Positions 61,101-64,000 of a stretch of DNA of 64,000 nucleotides are shown here, one piece after another. Position numbers and translations under genes: made by a program. Position 1 is the stretch's first letter, and every line of letters begins with the position of its first letter. This DNA is from Acanthaster planci (taxonomy: Eukaryota > Echinodermata > Asteroidea > Valvatida > Acanthasteridae): contig NW_019091523.1 of NCBI RefSeq assembly GCF_001949145.1, forward strand, positions 282,162 to 346,161, read 5' to 3'. The notes under the pieces are model-generated. The model was given only the letters and a program-made list of their open reading frames with translations, did not search any database and was not told the origin of the DNA.

Positions 61101-63772
61101 AACAGCCTCATCTGCAACACTGATGTTTATTTGCCTTCCAACTTTTGCACCTTGAAGCTCGACATGCAGGACACATAGCGGCTGCTCAACAAGGCCACCG
61201 AGATTTCCCTCTCACCTTTGCTCTGCTTGCCGGACGACGTTTGAACCAAAGATCCTCCTCATTTCGTTATCCGCATTGAGGTTCTTGTGTTCCACGGCCA
61301 GCACTGCCTTGGTTTCCATGGTTACAGCAGAGGCACTGACGGTGATCTGCCCCGCCCCTCCATTGGGCAAAGTCCCGAGCATGGCGTTTACCTCCCTGAC
61401 ACTAGCATCAATTTCATCTTCCTGTTATGGCAAGGGTCAAATGTCAACGCTAGCAAATCTTCCAAATAGCATTGGTAAACCTTGAGTTCATCTTGAGTCA
61501 AATGCTGGCTAGATGAGTTTAGGGTCCTGACTTTCCAAATATTGATATTAAAATTTGTCAATTTTCTAAAAGGGAATAACTTGGTCACTCTGTAAATTTG
61601 AGGTCCAAAAGTGTGACATTTTTGAGTCCTGTTACACTTAAACTGTGTAATTTGACATGGTCACATCACCGGCATTGCTTTCAAACTATTTCTAGTTGTT
61701 TGGCAGGTAATTTGCATTAATTCATCACTCTTGGAAATTAAAGAATTTGTTCTGAACTTAAAAATCATAGTCAGATGTGACAGGGACATGACAAAAACAG
61801 ACCCCTAATTTATAGAATGACCCAACTTAATGTAGAGTCCCCATTTGGAGTAATTTCATTCACTTTAGACCCTAAAAGCAAACAAATTACAGTTCAGAGC
61901 TCTAGAACTTGAGACAAAGTCAAGGTCTTAGAAATGGCAAAAGGTTTGGTTAGCAATAAGGTTTGTTTTTAAATCTCAAGAAAAATGGGGATGGAATTGT
62001 CAAGGCACAAAATAGGGACAAAAGTCACAAATATGAGGAAGAACCAACTCTGTAAACTAAAGAGTCCCCGTTAGGAAAAATGTTAAGACCATCAACAGTC
62101 CTCCGTGATTTACAATGGCAGTTTTCCAAATTTTTCAATGTGTTCCCGGCAATGAGGCAAGCATTTTCAAGAGACAATTTGATTTTAATTTAAATGAATA
62201 TAAATTACTGCACTGAATTAAATGAAAATTAACAACCAGAATCTTCCCGGGAATGGACAGATGCCACACTTGAACTTTGGACAGAACAGTTGTGTTTAAT
62301 CTCAGATGGAAATACAAGCTCTACACTTCTACGTACATTTTCAGGCGCGTCCTGTGTTTTGGTCTCGACGTCGCTTTGCTTGTTCTTTTTTTTTCTCTTC
62401 TTCTTTCTCTTGGCCCCTGGGGCTGTTTCATGTCTCAGTGGCTTCTGGTCTCCTGGAGAAGATGAGGCACCTCTCTCATTTCTGTCACTCCCATCCTCAT
62501 GATCATCTTCCTGCAACTGTTTCACAGATGACAATGTTACCTGAGATGAATGCACTGGTTTCAATTCAAAAGTAGGAGAAACAGTTCTCAAGACAAGTAC
62601 TAAAAGAAGGCAGCTTCCCCAAGGTACTTTTCACACAACATACGACTTCAGTGGTTAAGTCATTCATGGTGTTTTGATGCTACCTTTCTCACTATATACA
62701 GATATAATATTTCAGTTCTTAAATGCAATATCCCTTTAAAATTTGATTTTATGTATAATTTTTGAGTAACTTAGATATTCCTCTATCATTGTTAATTTGT
62801 GAATCATGCGCAATTTGGCCTTTGGGATATAACATAAGAGTTTCTCATGACCCAATAAACCATAAATATTTGCATACAGGTATATTTTGACTTTGTACAC
62901 AATCAACAAAACCTTTTTTGAAAACACCACTATTTTCCCCAAACCTATGCACTGTAACCAGCCCCCGTTTCAATTTCAACTAACCATCTGGTTTGACCTC
63001 CATGGACTAACATTACAACTTCAATACGACATCCAAACATTAAGTTTTACTCTAACTTACTAGGTCAGGAAAATGAAGTGAGTAAATGTAATTGATTATT
63101 GTCCACTTCTAGAGTTAAAAGGGCACCTCTTCTAGGAATGATTGCAGAATACCCTGCCACGCGGAAACATCCCCTAAAAATCCATGGCTAGGTAGTCAAG
63201 TGGATGTTGTTTGACTTCGGGTTATCCTTGCTGTGTCAAGGTACGCGTTGTGTACAGCATTGAAGTCATTCTTGAGAACGAAGTATTGGGAAGGCGGAAG
63301 AATTTTCCCAAGTCCAATGTGGGTTCTGGGGACTGAGCGGCTAAGCAGATATGGGGATATGAAGTGTGCCTTGCATCCTGCAACGCAAAGTGAATGGGGA
63401 AGGCAGAAGAATTTTCCCAAGTCCAATGTGGGTCCCAGGGAGCAGCTACGCGATGTGGGCCTTGTGGATGGAAGCATGACTCCGTATCCGTGGCTACGAT
63501 GTGGGAAAGGTGAGTGGCGGGGTATTCTGCAATTGTGCCCTCTTAAGTTTTAGTTCAAGAATAACTCTTATCGATAAATTATTGTTTTTTAAAACAGCTA
63601 AACTAGTACGGACCAAATCAAACAGGTTGATGGGAACGGCAGCTACTCCATTCATCCTCGCATCTTCGTCATCATCACCATCACCCACATCTTCATCAAC
63701 AAGTTGATGACGGCTCCGCAATTCATCCAAACTGCGGTCTCCATGGAGCTTTCTCATCGCCCTCGAAGACAT
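48933..63772 (-). CDS. tcf25: TCF25 / Nulp1 (ribosome quality control factor), whole gene, 15 coding exons
   Basis: TCF25 (yeast Rqc1) is a subunit of the ribosome-associated quality control complex with Listerin and NEMF, acting on stalled nascent chains; a transcriptional role was also proposed. Fifteen exons joined in phase give about 673-679 aa (human 676). It opens [12 protein letters not shown], followed by an acidic stretch, a Lys-rich run (residues about 85-110) and LAVEHKNLN. It continues with [105 protein letters not shown] and [12 protein letters not shown], and ends in an acidic tail. Each matches the human protein in order. It is a single, apparently intact gene. Only the exon 1/2 junction is unresolved. 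Confidence 0.96.
49343..49427. repeat. Hairpin-forming inverted repeat, about 39-bp stem
   Basis: The left arm 49343-49381 and right arm 49390-49427 are complementary with few mismatches, around an 8-nt loop. The core is GTGATTGCCGAGCTTT on one side and CGGCAATCAC on the other. The size (85 nt) is like a pre-miRNA but the stem is longer and more perfect, so a mini-MITE is equally possible. Confidence 0.75.
49615..49942. mobile_element. MITE-like element, family 3, long diverged copy
   Basis: The left end GATTCGCAAGACAGTACGCC then ACTAAGAGTTTG, and the right end CTCTTGGTGGTGTGCTGCAT then TGTGAATT, match the terminal repeats of the element at 56544-56701. The interior is longer, about 330 bp in total. 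It is diverged. Confidence 0.55.
51646..51730 (-). CDS. tcf25: tcf25 coding exon 14
   Basis: The exon is 85 nt: [20 protein letters not shown] then LRPSYLPP. It matches the human FFRSLLPNY region. The splice sites are CTTTCCAG and CCG|GTGAGT, phase 2 to 0. Confidence 0.93.
51731..52541 (-). other. tcf25 intron 13
   Basis: The intron is about 0.8 kb with GT-AG ends. It contains the truncated family 2 MITE at 52253-52320 and nothing else notable. Confidence 0.8.
52253..52320 (-). mobile_element. MITE-like element, family 2, half copy (TCF25 intron 13)
   Basis: Only the left half of the family 2 element is present, inverted: GTGGAACAAAAGCACTGGCC, then TGCAAGATGGCAGCCATGCA. The other terminal repeat is absent, so this copy is truncated. 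Confidence 0.75.
52542..52712 (-). CDS. tcf25: tcf25 coding exon 13
   Basis: The exon is 171 nt: [40 protein letters not shown] and [16 protein letters not shown]. Human has [20 protein letters not shown]. The acceptor is TTTCTCTTCAG and the donor AAC|GTATGC. Confidence 0.96.
52713..53908 (-). other. tcf25 intron 12
   Basis: The intron is about 1.2 kb with GT-AG ends. No repeat or coding sequence was recognised. Confidence 0.75.
53909..54067 (-). CDS. tcf25: tcf25 coding exon 12
   Basis: The exon is 159 nt: [20 protein letters not shown] then [20 protein letters not shown]. Human has [20 protein letters not shown]. The acceptor is TTTCTGTCCACAG and the donor AA|GTCAGT, a less common form fixed by phase and by the next exon. 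Confidence 0.94.
54068..55397 (-). other. tcf25 intron 11
   Basis: The intron is about 1.3 kb. A short local repetition of CAGTCTTTTGT occurs near 54803-54831. Nothing else was recognised. Confidence 0.75.
55398..55486 (-). CDS. tcf25: tcf25 coding exon 11
   Basis: The exon is 89 nt: [20 protein letters not shown] then SFFSALSHC. Human has VLLPLLESCSVRPDASVSSH. The acceptor is CATTCTCAG and the donor AA|GTAAGT, phase 0 to 2. Confidence 0.94.
55487..56369 (-). other. tcf25 intron 10
   Basis: The intron is about 0.9 kb. Near 55940-55995 the phrase GCGCCCTCTTTT recurs in slightly changed form three times (AGCGCCCTCTT, AGTGCCTTCTTTT). No gene was seen. Confidence 0.7.
56370..56501 (-). CDS. tcf25: tcf25 coding exon 10
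   Basis: The exon is 132 nt, phase 0 to 0: [20 protein letters not shown] then [20 protein letters not shown]. It matches human [21 protein letters not shown] foldback element lies about 40 bp upstream of its acceptor. Confidence 0.96.
56502..57343 (-). other. tcf25 intron 9
   Basis: The intron is about 0.84 kb. It contains the family 3 foldback element next to its 3' end and a small hairpin (CTGTACTC / GAGTACAG) near 57063-57083. Confidence 0.8.
56544..56701. mobile_element. MITE-like element, family 3, compact copy (TCF25 intron 9)
   Basis: It is a 158-bp near-palindrome. GATTCACAATAGTGCGCCAC, CAAGAGTTTGCAA and TTGGCCAATCA at the left reappear inverted at the right, and the arms extend inward to a CGACAAATTT / AAATTTGTCG pair. 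The arms are about 70 bp and highly similar, so it is fairly young or kept intact. No clear target-site duplication was found. Confidence 0.85.
57344..57449 (-). CDS. tcf25: tcf25 coding exon 9
   Basis: The exon is 106 nt: [20 protein letters not shown] then [15 protein letters not shown]. It matches human LEPDEDPLCMLLLIDHLALR. The splice sites are CATTTCAG and GAG|GTAGGT, phase 2 to 0. Confidence 0.96.
57450..57990 (-). other. tcf25 intron 8
   Basis: The intron is 541 bp with GT-AG ends. It holds the G-rich tract and palindrome at 57568-57630 and is otherwise unremarkable. Confidence 0.8.
57568..57630. repeat. G-rich tract followed by a near-perfect palindrome
   Basis: GGGAGGGGAGGGAGGGAGGA at 57568-57587, continuing GGGG, fits the pattern for a G-quadruplex on the template strand of TCF25. 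Nine bases on, GAGCGAGGTTGAAA (57602-57615) is followed after one base by its exact reverse complement (57617-57630). Confidence 0.75.
57991..58177 (-). CDS. tcf25: tcf25 coding exon 8
   Basis: The exon is 187 nt: [40 protein letters not shown] and [11 protein letters not shown]. This is the most conserved part of the family and matches human ERALYSMECAFHPLFSLTSG. The acceptor is TTTTGACTAG and the donor AAG|GTTAGT. Confidence 0.97.
58178..58999 (-). other. tcf25 intron 7
   Basis: The intron is about 0.8 kb. It contains the family 2 MITE at 58324-58450. No gene was seen. Confidence 0.8.
58324..58450 (+). mobile_element. MITE-like element, family 2, copy b (TCF25 intron 7)
   Basis: It shares the same ends and middle as 38643-38768, with TTTGCATGGCTGCCATCTTG at the left and GCAAGATGGCTACCACGCAA at the right. 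It lies about 150 bp upstream of TCF25 exon 8. Confidence 0.8.
59000..59099 (-). CDS. tcf25: tcf25 coding exon 7
   Basis: The exon is 100 nt: [20 protein letters not shown] then [13 protein letters not shown]. It matches [20 protein letters not shown] in human. The acceptor GATGTAG is weak in pyrimidines but phase and homology are clear. The donor is G|GTGAGT. Confidence 0.95.
59100..59609 (-). other. tcf25 intron 6
   Basis: The intron is 510 bp with GT-AG ends. Nothing notable was recognised. Confidence 0.75.
59610..59706 (-). CDS. tcf25: tcf25 coding exon 6
   Basis: The exon is 97 nt: [20 protein letters not shown] then [12 protein letters not shown]. Human has [20 protein letters not shown] and VESMEPNNIV. 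The acceptor is CATTGACAG and the donor ACG|GTAATT, phase 2 to 0. Confidence 0.95.
59707..60168 (-). other. tcf25 intron 5
   Basis: The intron is 462 bp with GT-AG ends and contains an A-run at 59933-59945. Nothing else was recognised. Confidence 0.75.
60169..60202 (-). CDS. tcf25: tcf25 coding exon 5 (34-nt microexon)
   Basis: It encodes only [11 protein letters not shown] with shared end codons, the counterpart of PGLSMRLLESKKG. The acceptor is TCTGAAACAG and the donor GG|GTAAGC. The phases fit both neighbours exactly, which is why so short an exon can be accepted. Confidence 0.9.
60299..60381 (-). CDS. tcf25: tcf25 coding exon 4
   Basis: The exon is 83 nt, residues 190-218: [20 protein letters not shown] then EWPNIGKT. 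It corresponds to human [20 protein letters not shown]. The acceptor is TTACAAAACAG and the donor G|GTTAGT, phase 2 to 1. Confidence 0.93.
60382..61215 (-). other. tcf25 intron 3
   Basis: The intron is about 0.83 kb and contains a probable inverted-repeat element rich in GGGAGACATT motifs at 60707-60971. Confidence 0.75.
60707..60971. mobile_element. Probable MITE with repeated GGGAGACATT motif
   Basis: The left end GCGTCATTAGGGAGACATT is inverted at the right end (AATGTCTCCCAAATGACC). Further copies of GGGAGACA or its complement lie inside, including a small hairpin at about 60893-60914. It is a foldback-like element of about 265 bp. Confidence 0.5.
61216..61421 (-). CDS. tcf25: tcf25 coding exon 3
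   Basis: The exon is 206 nt, residues 122-190, starting [15 protein letters not shown] and ending [14 protein letters not shown]. It matches EDIDRILERIEDS and VEHRHLNPDTELKRYFGA in human. The splice sites are CATAACAG and AAAG|GTGAG, phase 0 to 2. Confidence 0.95.
61422..62336 (-). other. tcf25 intron 2
   Basis: The intron is about 0.9 kb. It contains the diverged family 1 MITE (61583-61823). No gene was seen. Confidence 0.75.
61583..61823. mobile_element. MITE-like element, family 1, copy b (in TCF25 intron 2)
   Basis: The left end GGTCACTCTGTAAATTTGAG and the right end, read inverted as GGGTCATTCTATAAATTAGG, match the terminal repeats of the element at 3565-3842. The internal GTCCTGTTACAC motif is also shared. 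It is older or more mutated than copy a. Confidence 0.6.
62337..62540 (-). CDS. tcf25: tcf25 coding exon 2
   Basis: This is a polar, low-complexity segment with a Lys/Arg run ([11 protein letters not shown]), matching the Lys-rich region of human TCF25. The donor AAAT|GTACGT ends in phase 0. The acceptor could be at 62540 (TCTCAG), 62554 (AACCAG) or 62520 (AAACAG); all keep the frame if paired with a suitable exon 1 donor. Confidence 0.85.
62541..63613 (-). other. tcf25 intron 1
   Basis: The intron is about 1.1 kb (ends uncertain by a few bases). It contains the tandem repeat at 63288-63441. No additional exon was recognised. Confidence 0.65.
63288..63441. repeat. Tandem duplication in tcf25 intron 1, period about 109 bp
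   Basis: GGGAAGGCGGAAGAATTTTC and CCAAGTCCAATGTGGGT occur at 63288-63325 and again, nearly identical, at 63397-63434. The sequence between units is less similar, so only the core of about 40 bp is clearly repeated. Confidence 0.8.
63614..63772 (-). CDS. tcf25: tcf25 coding exon 1
   Basis: The exon encodes [20 protein letters not shown] and on to VPINLFDL, like human MSRRALRRLRGE and VNNRFELI. An in-frame TAA lies nine bases upstream of the ATG, fixing the start. The 3' end is uncertain: TTG|GTCCGT (phase 0, ends 63614) has a poor donor, while TCC|GTACTA (phase 1, ends 63610) pairs with an earlier exon 2 acceptor. Confidence 0.85.
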
Positions 63773-64000
63773 CTGGCTCTTTTATGGCACGTGCTTTGCT
63801 TAGAAAAGGCGCTTGTCAGGTAGTTGTACAATGCCGAGCCAAAGTACCGGAGTAGGACGAAAATAGTCTGGGTCACATACTTGGCATATTTACTTAGACA
63901 GACTGGCCACACAGTCCAGCTGGTCTTGGGTAACTAGTCAACATACATTAAACTGCTAAACAAGTCAGGGTGTCAGTCTGTATTTCAGGTACCGGTTTGG
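63773..64000 (-). promoter_or_regulatory. tcf25: tcf25 5' UTR and promoter-proximal region
   Basis: The region is upstream of the TCF25 ATG on the minus strand. A perfect E-box CACGTG lies at 63788-63793. No TATA box is obvious. The window ends before the promoter can be fully seen. Confidence 0.35.

Overview
The window is eukaryotic genomic DNA from a metazoan. Coding sequence is scattered as short exons with clean GT/AG boundaries and matching phases, separated by long AT-rich introns full of small foldback elements, tRNA-derived SINEs and TACATGTA-type palindromic simple sequence. Two recognisable genes and the repeat content suggest a marine invertebrate. A deuterostome such as an echinoderm is my best guess, but it is an inference and not proven by the sequence.

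Layout (both main genes lie on the minus strand, so they read right to left). Positions 1205-35173 hold a naked cuticle (nkd) homologue in seven coding exons, assembled here with consistent phases to about 579 aa. It has an N-terminal MGK..SK myristoylation-type start, a 'VALPPE' motif, the EF-hand exon, the 'ERRNYYEELAGIEN' motif and the histidine-rich C-terminus. Its second intron is about 22 kb. Positions 35174-46812 are an intergenic region with a likely nkd promoter, a SINE, a foldback element, dispersed repeats and several non-repetitive blocks that look like regulatory DNA. Positions 46813-47389 hold a predicted two-exon small gene of about 80 aa with a myristoylation-type N-terminus, which I do not recognise. 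Positions 48933-63772 hold a TCF25 (Nulp1/Rqc1 family) gene in 15 coding exons of about 673-679 aa, close to the human length.

Functionally, Nkd is an intracellular feedback antagonist of Wnt signalling acting on Dishevelled. TCF25 is a subunit of the ribosome-associated quality control machinery. They are neighbours here but have no known joint role. Both human orthologues lie on 16q, so the linkage may be old.

The accessory interest is in the non-coding DNA: at least five different short inverted-repeat (MITE/foldback) families, one with an exact 10-bp target-site duplication and nested hairpins; two SINEs with a core very like the vertebrate MIR/CORE motif; a third SINE; a long hairpin-forming inverted repeat inside an nkd intron; and a 39-bp-stem hairpin in a TCF25 intron. 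No prokaryotic genes, CRISPR arrays, rRNA or intact tRNA genes were seen.
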